Part shown: piece by piece, positions 50,430 through 61,748 of the stretch
Layout: the number at the start of each line of letters is the position of its first letter
Position numbering within the stretch: the first letter of the stretch is position 1
Made by a program: the position numbers and the translations under genes
The notes under the pieces: generated by a model
Told to the model about the DNA's origin: nothing
Databases searched by the model: none
What the model saw: the letters and a program-made list of their open reading frames with translations, nothing else
DNA from: Cornus controversa
Lineage: Eukaryota > Streptophyta > Magnoliopsida > Cornales > Cornaceae
DNA: 64,000 bases
Direction of reading: 5' to 3'
NCBI GenBank assembly: GCA_026545225.1
Contig: CM048854.1
Coordinates: forward strand, 26,146,730-26,210,729

Positions 50430-53400
50430 TTATCTTCTAATTTTACAAAAATGATCCTTTTGAAGAGGTTTCGTAAGAATATTGGTCAATTGGTTTTTGG
50501 CATTTACAAAAATGAGCTCAATATCACCCTTAGACACATGATCTCTCAAAATGTGGTGTCTAATCTCAATGTGTTCGGTCCTAAAGAATTGAATGGGATT
50601 TTTGGAAATACATATTACACTCATATTATCACACCTGATAGGTATGTGATTAAATGTAAGTCCAAAATCCTCAAGCTATTGTTTAATGCAAAGCGTTTAT
50701 GCACAACAACTACTGGCGGCCACATATTCGGCTTTCGCCTTTGATAATGCCACTAAATTTTGTTTCTTACTAGACTATGATATAAGAGAGTGTCCTAGAA
50801 AATGACAAGTACCACTAGTGCTTTTTCTATTGATTGTGCATCCAGCAAAATCGGCATCCGAATAACTTATGAGGTTAAAGGATGTAAACCTAGAAAACCA
50901 AAGTCCCAAATCAATTGTGCCACTCAAATATTTGAAAATTCATTTTACGACACTTAGATGAGATTCTTTGGGATATGATTGGAATCTTGCACATAAACAA
51001 ACACTAAAAATGATGTCCGATCTACTTGCCAAGAAAATAAAGAAGACTTCCATTCATCCCTTTATACTTCTTGATATCATCTTCTTTTCCTTTTTCATCC
51101 TTATCAAGTTTAAAAGTGTTACTCATAGGAGTTTTTGCATGTTTGGCATCCTCCAAGCCAAATTTCTTTAGCAAATCCTTAACATATTTGGATTGGAAAA
51201 TGAATATACCATCCAATGATTGTTTGATTTGCAATCCTAAGAAGAAGTTAAGTTCACCTATCATGCTCATCTCAAACTCATTTTGCATTTTAGAGGCAAA
51301 CGTTTTGCATAACTTCTCATTTGTTGATCCAAAAATTATATCATCAACATAAATTTGAATAATCAACAAATTTTCATCAATGATTTTTGTAAAAAGTGTA
51401 TTGTCAATTTTTCCTTTAACAAAACCATTTTATAGTAGAAAATCACTAAGTCTTTCATACCAAGCTCTAGGAGCTTGTTTCAATCCATAAAAGGCTTTTG
51501 ATAATTTGAAAATATAGCTTGGATGGTCATGACTTTCAAATCCCGGGGGTTATTTTACATAGACCTCTTCTTCTATGAAGTCATTCAAGAATGCACTTTT
51601 CACATCCATTTGATACAACTTAAAGTTCTTATGTGAAGCATAGTCAAGGAGCATTCTAATTGCTTCTAATCTAGCTACCTGTGTAAAGGTTTTGTCATAA
51701 TCAGTTCCTTCTTCTTGGTTGAAACCTTGGGCAACAAGTCTAATTTCTCACAATAATGCTCGATACATCTTTTTTATTTCTATATACCCACTTAGTGTCT
51801 ATGATGGTTTGGTCCTTAGGTCTAGGAACTAACTTCCAAACTTGATTCCTTTCAAATTGATTAAGTTCTTCTTGCATAGCTAAGATCCAAGACTCATCAT
51901 TTTCGGCCTCAAGAAAATTCTTTGGTTCTATTTGAGATACAAATGCCAAATGATTACACACATCTCTAAGTTAAGATCTTGTACCTACACCCATAGATGG
52001 ATCACCTATAACTTGGTTAAGAGGATGATTATGGACAATTCTCCAACTTCTAGGGAAGGCATCATTTGGATCACTTTGGGTGATCTCATCATTGACTTCC
52101 TTATTTTGAGGACTTTGTTAAGGCTCACATGTTTTGTCACTAATTTCTAGTCCATCACACTTTTCTCAAGATCAACAATTTCATCATCCACATTATTCTT
52201 AGGAGCACATGGAAGAGATTCATCAAATACTACATGTATAAATTCCTCAACTACTAGAATCCTTTTGTTGAAAACTCTAAATGCTTTACTTCTTGTTGAA
52301 TATCCTAGGAAAACACCCTCATCAGATTTAGCTTCAAAATTTTCTAGGTTATCCTTGTCATTAAGCACAAAGCATTGACACCCAAAAACTTTAAAGTACC
52401 TAATATTGGGTTTCTTACCATTCCATAGCTCATAGGGTGTCTTATCAAGCTTTTTTCGAATAATAACTCTATTTATGACATAACAAAAAGTGCTAATGGC
52501 TTCGGCCCAAAAATATCTAGGTAAATTGTGCTCATTAAGCATAGTCCTAGCCATTTCTTGAAGAGATCTATTCTTTATTTCAATAACACTATTTTGTTGA
52601 GGAGTCCTAGGTGTCAAAAGATTGTGATCAAATCCATTTTCATCACAAAATTTTTCTAAGTCTTGATTTTCAAATTCTCTACATCTATCACTTCTAATGG
52701 TTTTAATTTTGTAGTCCTTTTCATTTTGAACTTTTTTACAAAATTTGGCAAATATTGTATATATCTCATTCTTGTGAGTAAGAAAGAAAACCCAACAAAG
52801 TCTAGTGTAATCATCAACAATAACAAATGTATAAAGTTTTCACCTAGACAAGCAACTTTCTTCGGACCAAATAAATCCATGTGGAGTAATTCCAAAGGTC
52901 TAGACGTTGTGATGTCCTTTTTCCTTTTAAAGGAGAATTTGATTTGCTACAAGTCTTGTCTTTTATGAATTTAGCCTTTGGGAGGCCTTTGACTAAGTCT
53001 TTCTTAGACAATTTTGAAATCAAATCCATGCTAGCATGTCCTAATCTTCTATGCCACAACCAACTATTATCACTAGAGAAAATAAACCAAGTAACATTTT
53101 GATCAAGCAATTCACAAAGAAGGATAGTGTACAAGTTACCATGTTTATGAGCAATGAAAATTTGTAAACCATTTTTTTCAACTATGCAACGTCCCAATTT
53201 AAAGATAACATCAAAACCTTTATCACACAATTGACTAATGCTAAACAAGTTATGCTTTAATCCATCTACAAGAAAAACATCATCAATAGAGGAAGAAGAA
53301 GTATACCTATAATGCCCTATAATTTTACCTTTTAAATTGTCTCCAAAGTTGACATTGCCTCCATCATAGAGCTTGAGGGAGATAAATTTAGAGCGATCTC

Positions 53401-55229
53401 CCGTCATATGCCTTAAACCTCCACTATCAAGAAACCATTTGTCTTTGGAGACCGAAAAAGATTTCAAGCAAACCTACAAGACAAACTTAGGTGACTTCTT
53501 TTGGTACCCAAATTATTTTGGGTCCAATTAGGTTAGCAATCATAGGAAATGTTACTTTTGGAACCCAAATCATTTTAGACAATTTTCTTCTTCTAAATGG
53601 ACAAGCAAAGATCGTATGTCCCATTTTTCTACAAAGATTGCATACAAAGCTATTAAAGCTAAGATCTTTTGACAAAGAAGTGATTTAATGGTTTAAACTT
53701 ATCATTCTTGGAACTAGGCCTTTTGATCAAAGATTCTTGTTTGTCGAAAGGGTTGTAGCCAATCCTTTCTTTGTCATAAACATCTTTTTGCCTACCAAGA
53801 AGAATAATTAAATTCTTTCTTCCTTTGGTGAATTTTGCAAAAATATCCACTTAATCCTCAATAATTTTTTTCAAGTTATCAATTTTGGATTGAGAATCAT
53901 TTAAAGAAAATTTGTTTGAATAAAAATTTTCCCTTTCACTCTTTAACAAAACATTTTCACTTTGAATTTTTGAAAGAGATGAAGACAAACATTCATTTTC
54001 TTTTCTCAAAGAATCATTTTCATTTTGAGCGTTAGAAATTTTTTTGAGAAAGAGATGAGTTTTCTCTTTAAGAGTGGAGTTCTTCAAAATTACTTTTTCT
54101 AGCTCTCTATGCAAATCCTCAAAAGCACATTGCAATTCATCATATGAAATCAATGGAGAAATTTTAAGGTTAAAATTTACCTCATCATCAATTGCCATAA
54201 GGCAAAGATTTGCAACCTCATTGCTTGTGTCGCATTTCGAATCGCTTGAGTCGGAATCATCCCATGTGGCTTTCATAGCAACTTTTTTACTTTTATCTCT
54301 TCTTGGCTTGGACAATCTTTTAGAAAGTGCTCCAATTTGTCACAATTGTAACAAGTAGGAGGTTCTTTTTTACTTGAATCTCCTTTTGGCTCATCTCTCT
54401 TGAAGGGTCTTCTCTTGGGGAAAGGTTCCCTTCTTAAGAACTTCTTGAATTTGTGAGCAATGCATGTCATGTCATCCTCATCATCACTAGATCCACTTTT
54501 ATCAATTGCTTTCGAATCTTGGAGAGATGATTTCAATGCTAAGGTCTTCTTCGGATTGGCTATTTCTTGACGACTACCAACTTAGATCTCATGAGTCATA
54601 AACGATCCCATAAAGTCTTCAAGACTCAAGGTATCAAGATACTTAGCTTTTTGAATAGCCGTTGCCTTTGCATCCCAACTTGTAGGAAGACACCAAAGCA
54701 CCTTTCTAACATTGTCGGAGTTAGAATAAATTCTACCAAGATGAGACAAGTTATTAACAATATTAGTAAATCTAGTAAACATTTCATTAATAGATTCACT
54801 TGGAAGCATGCTAAAAAGCTCATATTCATGAATCAACATACTAATTTTGGTAGCTCTAACTTGCTTAGTACCCTCATAGGTCACTTCTAATTTGTCCCAA
54901 ATTTCTTTGGCCGTTTTACAAGGCAAAATTTTATTGAATTCGGATTTGCTTAAAGCACAATACAAATTAGTGATAGCTTTAGCATTGATTTGAATTAGCT
55001 TTCTATCACCTTTGGTCCATTCTTTCTCATCCTTGGGAACTTTCCTATCTTCAACATTTTTCATAGGAACTAGAGGCCCTTTACAAACAACTTCCCAAAC
55101 TTGATAATTAATGGATTGGAGAAAGAATGTCATTCTAGGTTTCCAATAATTATAGTCGGTGCCATCAAACCAAAGTGGCCTATTGTTTAATTGTCCTTCC
55201 ATATGAGAGGCACCTTGCATGTTTGCCAT
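50430..55229 (-). pseudogene. gag-pol remnant of the Sirevirus-type element
   Basis: Recognisable stretches: gag PLWFDGTDYNYWKPRM, zinc knuckle CYNCDKLEHFLKDC, pre-integrase WLWHRRLGHASMDLISKL, integrase TPQQNSVIEIKNRSLQEMAR, reverse transcriptase YVDDIIFGSTN and FFLGLQIKQ, RNase H end region LTKPLQKDHF. This is the standard copia order (integrase before reverse transcriptase). The coiled-coil region after the knuckle and the overall size suit the Sirevirus lineage. Broken. Confidence 0.88.
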
Positions 55230-55284
55230 GATCGAACTCTAAGACGGTTAGGTTAAAAACTAGAGCCCTAGCTCTGATACCAGT

Positions 55285-56540
55285 TGTTACTCAAGTAATG
55301 ACCCTAGAGGGGGGGGGGTGATAGGGTCTTTGGCAAACAATAGAATCAAATTTAAGAATTAAAAAAGATATGCAATATATAATGAGATAATGATAGAATT
55401 AAATAAACACAATATAAATAAGTAAGGAATAGAGATATTCAAACACTATCAACACAAGGATGTAGCATGGTTTGGAAACTCCTACTCCATGACTTAAGAT
55501 CCTTCTTGAGATTTTTCCCAATCTACTATGGCTCTTCCTTGTCGGTGGAGAGCAAACCCTTACAATGGAAAACACAAGCTCCTTTTTGCTAAGTGAACTC
55601 CTTCACTTAGTCTTCTATTGTTCAACAACCCTTTATAATTGATGTAGAACAGAATTTGTGATACAATGAATATCTCTCAAAGAAGAAAACACAATTTCAA
55701 GCTCTTAATACTATAGTTAAAGTTGAATCACAAGTTTAAAACTCAAGTGTATTGAATGATGGTAGATTGCAATGAATGTTGCTCAATAAATGCTCAAGAG
55801 TGTTGGTGTATCTTCAAAAATGCAGAGCATGTCAATATATATAGAGCCTTTGAAAAATATAGCTGTTGGAAGGTAGTTGTTAGCATTAAATGCACTGAAC
55901 TAGCCATTATATTCAAATTCAGCTACTTTCAGTCGGCTAAAAATAAAGTTTCAGTCAGCTGAAAAGGTGCTCTACAAACATCGAAGCCTACTATCATTTT
56001 CAGTCGCCTGAAAGTGCATTTTCAGCAAGCTGAAACTGAACTTTCAGCAAGCTCAAAGTTGACTTTCAGCAAGCTCAAATTAGTCTTAGAAGGATTTTCA
56101 ACAAAGTGCAGGAAATACATTTGATCTTTGAAAAATGTCCCTAAGGCTTTAAGACTAATTTTTTAGTGATAAAATGACCAATAGATGATATATATATATA
56201 TGTGAATGCATCCTGGTCATGATATGCAAGTGAGCTTCAAATAAGTTATTCAAAAATAACTTTGACAAATTAAGTCTTATCTCTCACCGAGCTATAACTA
56301 CCCAATTTCTTCATGATTGAATATGTCTTGAAGCTTTGAGGTACTTCTTTTTTCTTCAATGAATGCTTCTCTCATGTTATTATCTCATTTCATCATTATT
56401 CCACAGTGTGAATGTTTTCTTTGTTTGTGACAGTTATCCTATGCAATCACTCAATTTAGATGTTAGTGTTTAACATCAATAATGATTTGTTATCATCAAA
56501 ATTACTGGATTGCCCTTAGGTTAAAACCGTTGGGTCAACA
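55285..56540 (-). repeat. 5' LTR of the Sirevirus-type element
   Basis: 1256 bp, TGTTGACCC...GAGTAACA on the minus strand. It carries a (G)n run near the primer-binding end and the palindrome cluster at 55922-56090. Confidence 0.9.
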
Positions 56541-56589
56541 CATTGTGTATAACAAATTCTACGTTCATACAAGTATTGATGTTGGCCCA

Positions 56590-57247
56590 TTTTAAATTCC
56601 TAAATTTGGTCAAGTGGTGTTAAATTCAACGATTTTTGTAATGGGGCTTGCTTGCAAGCAAGCAGACGGCAATACAAAAAATGCCCTAGTTTTTATGAAT
56701 GACATGTGAGAAGTGTTTGAATAAGAATTGATATATGCTTTAACATGATTGAAATAAAATTTGTATATTTGTGTTGAGTTGACAGACCTGTGTTATATTG
56801 ATGCTTTAATCTTTAGTATTAACTATCTATCATGTTCTCATCACCTTTTTTTTCTATGGCATTTTGTAAATTAATGGCTAATGATTCGTCTTATCCGGGG
56901 AAGACAATAAAGAGAGTAATTGGATGGGCATTAGTGTAGTACTTACCGGATATATTCCGATGATCAAGTTAGAATGAAATTGCTAAAAGAAGTATGAAAT
57001 GAGGCATAGTGCAATAGTTTGCAGAGCTTTGAATATGATCCGACTCTCTTTCTTATGGGCTGTTGGAGCGGAAGGTATGAATGTTTGTGCACGAATAAGA
57101 ACAAATTTGAATTCAGAAAGTTAGGATAAAAATATAAGTTGTAAATCAATATGATATTTTATTGATTCTTGAATATGTTAATTTCTTCTAGCTTCAACAC
57201 ATATATTTATAATAGAACAAAAACTTAATCACCAAGAAAACTAACAT
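56590..57247. repeat. Duplicated spacer, copy B, right part
   Basis: Homologous to about 39310-39969 through the end of that block. It continues spacer B on the far side of the Sirevirus. Homology ends at the AACAT target duplication of the next solo LTR. Confidence 0.85.
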
Positions 57248-58606
57248 TGATAAGTGTTCAATACTATGCATTTGAACCCACTTTATTGCATATGTTAGTC
57301 CCGTTATTACATTTATCGAGGTACATTTATGGTATTTTTGTATTTTTGATGTATTGCAGGTTTTGTACCAAAAGGAGCAATGTTTGAGGCCATTTGCAGT
57401 TGAAGAGCAGAATTCAGAAATGAAGCTAAGGCATCTCGATCAATCGAGATCTCGATTAATTGAGACATGCATTTCGATTAATCAAAATCTCGATCAATCG
57501 AGATTCTGCAAACCCACTTGCCCACTTGCTCACCTGCTCTCCCACTTGTAACAAAATCCCCTTTTTTGCACGACTTGGATGGATTTTCTGACTTGAAGAA
57601 GACACATAGAGATATTATTGATTTAGTTGGTATATCTATTGCTATATATATATACATGGTGGGTCCCAAGGATGGAAAGTAGCCAAAAATGCACAAAATG
57701 AGTCATTTCTTTCATATATCACATACCATACATTACAGACTTTCGGGAGAGGAGAAGGAGAAGCTGAACCAGGCCTTGAAGCTTCATTTTCTCCATCAAT
57801 GGAAGAGTACAAGGCTGCCATGATCAACTAACTTCTCTACTAGGGTGTGGGTGAAACCCCTAGCCATGTAAACTTGTTCATTTTTGTAGCATTATTTGGG
57901 ATTTGTATTTAAATGTTGATTACTTAGTCTATTGATGATGTACACTTGTACATTTCTTATATATATTCATATGATGTTATTTTTATTCTTGTCTTAGAGT
58001 AGAATCCATCTTATGAATGCACAACACTTACATCTTCTACAAAAAGTTTAAGTGATGGCTAAGCAATGGTATTTAAATGGAATGTGTTGTTCTTGTTTGT
58101 ATAAACCATGCCAAGATGAGGTAGTTTGGATGCATTTAGGTTCACTTAGAAAGTAGGGTAATTAGTTAGGTTGAAGAACTATGCTTGTTGAAGATGGGTT
58201 ATGATAGGTTGGAAAACACATTGATCTTTTGATATGTTATTGAGGTCACAAGCCTAATGACATTGTTAGGCATTTCAATTTATAAATCCTAAGCTTGCTA
58301 CATTTATGGACATGTGAATGGCTAGTGGTGGAAGCCACCCCTAATTCTCTCTCCCAACTTACAACTCTTTAAATTTAGTGTTTTTACATTTCATGCAATA
58401 GTTTTAAAACAAAAATCGAAACCTTGTTTTTAGAATTAAAGTGGAATTAATCTCTCTTCAAGACAATTAACAACTAGTTCTCGTGGGATCGATACCCTCT
58501 ATATAGAACCGTATCTACAAAGATTCGTGCTCTTGCGAGTGGTTAAATTATATTTTGAAAAAGGGCAAAAATAAACTTAAAATTACAATCAAGTTTAGCC
58601 ACATCA
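57248..58606 (+). mobile_element. Solo LTR, probably Ty3/gypsy (Athila/Tat-like)
   Basis: Begins TGATAAGTG and ends CCACATCA. A perfect 5-bp duplication AACAT flanks it (57243-57247 and 58607-58611). Length is 1359 bp with no internal region. The phrase TCTCGTGGGATCGATACCCT near the right end is typical of long gypsy LTRs of the Athila/Tat group. It is a product of LTR-LTR recombination. It contains a cluster of TCGATYAATCGA palindromes at 57433-57505. The orientation is inferred from that phrase. Confidence 0.82.
57433..57505. repeat. Palindrome cluster inside the solo LTR
   Basis: Four units in 73 bp: ATCTCGATCAATCGAGAT, CTCGATTAATTGAG, ATTTCGATTAATCAAAAT, then ATCTCGATCAATCGAGAT again. 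Arms of 7-8 bp enclose a 2-base centre. The second and third are imperfect. Confidence 0.85.
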
Positions 58607-58611
58607 AACAT

Positions 58612-59896
58612 CTTAAGTAAACCTAACATTAGAAGGAAACATATTTTCAAAAATAAACTAACACTAAAAATTACCCAAAAATTTAACTTTATCTAAAGAT
58701 TTTGAAAAAATAGAATAAGAAACCAAATAATTAAAAACTACTCCCTAAATATCAAATTTCATATTATTATGAGCCCGTCTTGACCATAAAAAAAAATTGA
58801 AATAATTAACAGGCCTTCTATAAGACAGAAAACACGAATTTAAGGTTCTATAAGATGAAACTCGACCAAAAAACACCATGGACCTCTAGCAAAAGTTAAC
58901 GGGTTTTGTGTATTGGGTAATTTTAGATTGAGAATGAGTCTTCTAGAGTTGAAAATACACGATTGACCTAAACCTAAAAAAACACGATAAAATTGTCCTA
59001 CATTAGAGAGGTTGGTAGTGGTGTCCTTGTAGGACAAATAACCCTAATATTCTTCCGTGAGTACCTTTGGTGAGTTTTGGATAGTTTAACTTAAGCGGAT
59101 TAGGTTGTGACATTTAAGCGGATCAAGTTGTTACCTTTTGGAGTGACGTGGTCAAGTTTTGTAAGAGGGTCAAATTCTCCAAGCATTACCATGGCCCCAA
59201 CATTTTAGAGATGAGGAAAATGGCTCTGGAGCCATTTAAATTTAATGAAGATGCTTGCTAGCTTTTGTCTGTTGACGTTCTAGTTATTTGGCTTTATTAA
59301 TTTTTATTTCTTTTGAAAACTTCTAATAAATGATTTTACCTTTTTGTTGAGGGTTTATTTGGGAAATTGGAAGAATTTTGTTATTTGGTTATTTTTGAGT
59401 TCATACATTTGTGATTTTCGGAATGCGTTATGTCAAATTTTAATATCTCAACTCAATTTGTGTTAGACTAATTAATTAGGTCAATATTAGAAGAGGTACA
59501 GTGCATATTATTTGGGTGAATTGAGAATTAGTATCAGGTACTGTAGATTGCGGTAAATATATTACATGTACACAAGTTAGTGGTGCCTTGTATGTTATAT
59601 ACAAATGAAATGTTGTGCCGGTAAATGTTTAAGCCATAAAAATCTTATTGCTAAAAAGTCCTATATTTTGCAGATTAGTGCAATAGCAGTAATCTAAGCA
59701 ATTAATTACAAAAGTCTTGTTTCTGTTGTGTTACAGAAGCCTTTAATTGAAAAGACAAAATAAGAAAAACACAGAGAGACACATGCAGAAGCCCTTAATT
59801 AAAAAGACAAAATAAGAAAAAACACACAGATACAATCAGATACATAATCACACTTCTGATTATTAGAACAAAGTTTTTAGCTTTAAGCCTTTGATA
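58612..59896. other. Intergenic, no gene seen
   Basis: AT-rich. A pair of AAGCGGATYARGTTGT words occurs near 59092 and 59117. No coding or RNA gene is supported. Confidence 0.55.
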
Positions 59897-59901
59897 GATG
59901 T

Positions 59902-60789
59902 TGTAGTAACCCTTGTGGACGGGTGTGAGTGGGCGGATGCAGAGATAGACACTGGGCTGAGCTACCACACTGATAGGGTATAGGGTGCTTAATCCCACAT
60001 CGCTTGGGTGTGGAAAAGGGGATGTGCTTATATATAGTATGTTCTCTTCAAATGGTATGAGGCCTTTTGGGGTAAAATCCAATAGCAAAATCGTGCGGGT
60101 TCAGGCCCAAAGCGGACAATATCATACCATGTGTTGGAGTGAGGTATTACAGTTGGTATCAAGGCCTGAACCCAGCCGGAAGTGTGCCGACGATGACGTT
60201 AGGCCTCATAGGGGGTGGATTGTAGTAACCCTTGTGGACGGGTGTGAGTGGGCAGGTGCGAAGACGGACACTAGGCTGAGCTACCACATTGACAGGGTAT
60301 AAAGTGCTTAATCCCATATCGCATAGGTGTGGAGAAGGGGATGTGCTTATATGTAGTGTGTTCTCTTCAGATGGTATGAGGCCTTTTGGGGTAAAACCCA
60401 AGAGCAAAATCGTGCGGGCTTAGGCCTAAAGCGGATAATATTATACCATGTGTTGGAGCGGGGTATTATAGTTAGTATCAGAGCCTGAACCCAGTCGAAA
60501 GTGTGCCGATGAGGACGTCGGGTCTCGTAGGGGGTGGATTGTAGTAACCCTTATGGACGGGTGTGAGTGGACGGGTGCAGAGATAGACACTGGGCTGAGC
60601 TACCACACTGACAGGGTACAGGATGCTCAATCCCACATCGTCTGGGTGTGAAAAATGGGATGTGCTTATATGTAATATGTTCTTTTCAAATGGTATGAGG
60701 CCTTTTGGGGTAAAATTTAAGAGCAAAACCGTGAGGGCTTAGGTCCAAAGTGGACAATATCATACCATGTGTTGGAGCGGGGTATTATA
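59902..60789 (+). mobile_element. TRIM element with three LTRs (tandem array)
   Basis: Three LTRs of exactly 250 bp (59902-60151, 60221-60470, 60540-60789) are separated by two internal regions of exactly 69 bp. LTRs start TGTAGTAACCCTT and end GTATTAYA. Each internal region begins with a primer-binding site (TTGGTATCAAGGCC or close) and ends in a purine tract (TAGGGGGTGGAT). There is no coding capacity, as expected of terminal-repeat retrotransposons in miniature. Flanks GATGT (59897-59901) and GTTGT (60790-60794) may be one diverged 5-bp duplication. Each LTR holds a TATA-like word and GGCCTTTTGGGGTAAAA. Confidence 0.9.
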
Positions 60790-61021
60790 GTTGTTTCATC
60801 TTTCATATCAATAGCATAAACACAAAACAAATAGGAAAAGATACATCAGGTGATACATATATACAACCTTAACTTCAACCATAAATTTGAAATAGGTAGC
60901 ATCTAAACACAAACTCAAAATACCCAAATCAAAATGGTGTTATAGGTCCACAAGACCTTACTTTTGATATGGTAAAGCTGGCAATATGTTGAGTACCAAC
61001 ATGTTTGATTTGTGTCCCATA

Positions 61022-61027
61022 TTTATT
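61022..61027 (-). terminator. Likely polyadenylation signal of the coiled-coil gene
   Basis: AATAAA on the minus strand, 57 bp beyond the stop codon at 61084. Confidence 0.4.
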
Positions 61028-61083
61028 ATTGTCTCTAACATCACAACAGAGACCCAATGCTGAAACCCCAGTAAAAAAACACC

Positions 61084-61563
61084 TCATTTGAGCTCAAGAC
61101 CTGAGACATGGCTTACACTTTTTTTCTTGAGTGCCTCCAACTTTGCTGTTATTGACTCTATTTCTTTATCTAGCTCAGCAAGGGTGGTGAATCTACAATC
61201 ACTCTTCTCATCTTCTTCTTGCTTTTTCATACTTCCCATATTGTAGTCTTCTTCAACCTCCTCCTCAGATTTGTCAAGAACATCCAAAGGTAACTTCGTG
61301 CCTAGTGATGGTATACCTTCTGAGAAACATCAATAGAGTCCGGACATAATTTTGCATTACATAAATGGCTCTAGAGAAATATTAATTCAATACTATAGCA
61401 TTTTATGTTTATTTTTTCCAAAAAAAATGAGTGTAAAATAACATACTAACTTGGTACCTACCACTACGCTGCTTACGTCTCTTCATAAGTTCATCTAATT
61501 TTGTTGTTACCATCTCTAATTTTCCTGTCAGTGCATCTACCTCTCCTTGAAGCATTGTAATAT
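61084..61563 (-). CDS. 3' end of an unrecognised coiled-coil protein gene (last two exons)
   Basis: Exon A about 61563-61462 and exon B 61319-61084 are joined by a clean GT-AG intron (GTAGGT...TTTCTCAG) that keeps the frame. Readable protein: DITMLQGEVDALTGKLEM, TTKLDELMKRRKQRSG, then EGIPSLGTKLPLDVLDK, an acidic stretch, and LDKEIESITAKLEALKKK to the stop. Heptad-like spacing in both exons suggests a coiled coil, and the two helices resemble each other. No family was recognised. The upstream acceptor (GAAG before ATATTAC) is a guess. Upstream exons are not visible in the window, either displaced by the retroelements at 61574-64000 or lost, so the gene may be a remnant. Confidence 0.5.
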
Positions 61564-61573
61564 CTTCATTGTT

Positions 61574-61745
61574 GGGAATATATACGAAAATGCAATCAGA
61601 AGATAAAACAATCACAAAAAAAAAAGATTTATTTGGTTCACCTTAACAATGAGTTACGTCCAAGGAGCAAACCGAACAATTTTACTATGAAAAATATGAT
61701 GAAGGATTACAATCATTCAAACTCTCTTCTCTCTTGCTATCACCA
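61574..61745 (-). repeat. Copia-type LTR fragment
   Basis: On the minus strand it reads TTGCTCCTTGGACGTAACTC, then AACCAAATAAATC, and ends TTCCCAACA. This is a phrase series typical of the 3' part of many plant copia LTRs. Length and left end are uncertain. It sits between the coiled-coil exon A and the gypsy gag fragment. Confidence 0.4.
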
Positions 61746-61748
61746 ATT

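Larger units (their letters stand above)
46748..56540 (-). mobile_element. Ty1/copia Sirevirus-type element, broken but nearly full length
   Basis: 5' LTR 55285-56540, 3' LTR 46748-48084, and flanking CATTT (46743-46747) and CATTG (56541-56545) as a near-perfect duplication. Primer-binding site TGGTATCAGAGC (minus) adjoins the 5' LTR; purine tract AAAAAGGGGGAGAT adjoins the 3' LTR. Parts in order on the minus strand: gag with zinc knuckle and long coiled coil 55229-53850, protease and pre-integrase 53470-52950, integrase 52950-52150, reverse transcriptase 51960-50960, RNase H 50960-50430, an extra 3' ORF 50020-49000, and a palindrome array 50197-50370. Broken, on the order of ten breaks. LTRs differ by perhaps 5-8% in stretches compared by eye, suggesting a few million years. 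Confidence 0.9.

Noticed and set aside
57354-57827. Open frames of 61-72 residues within the solo LTR
   Set aside because: They lie inside a non-coding LTR with clear TG...CA borders and target duplication.
58612-59896. Remnant of a third monooxygenase gene
   Set aside because: No exon motif (GGGICG, GCDG, AGDAMH, YDCG) is readable on either strand here. Only the spacer block up to 57247 is shared.
59902-60789. Cassandra TRIM
   Set aside because: No 5S-rRNA-like segment in the LTRs, which is the hallmark of Cassandra.
59902-60789. Satellite or CRISPR-like array from the regular 319-bp period
   Set aside because: Each period resolves into an LTR, a primer-binding site and a purine tract. 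Only three units exist, and the genome is eukaryotic.
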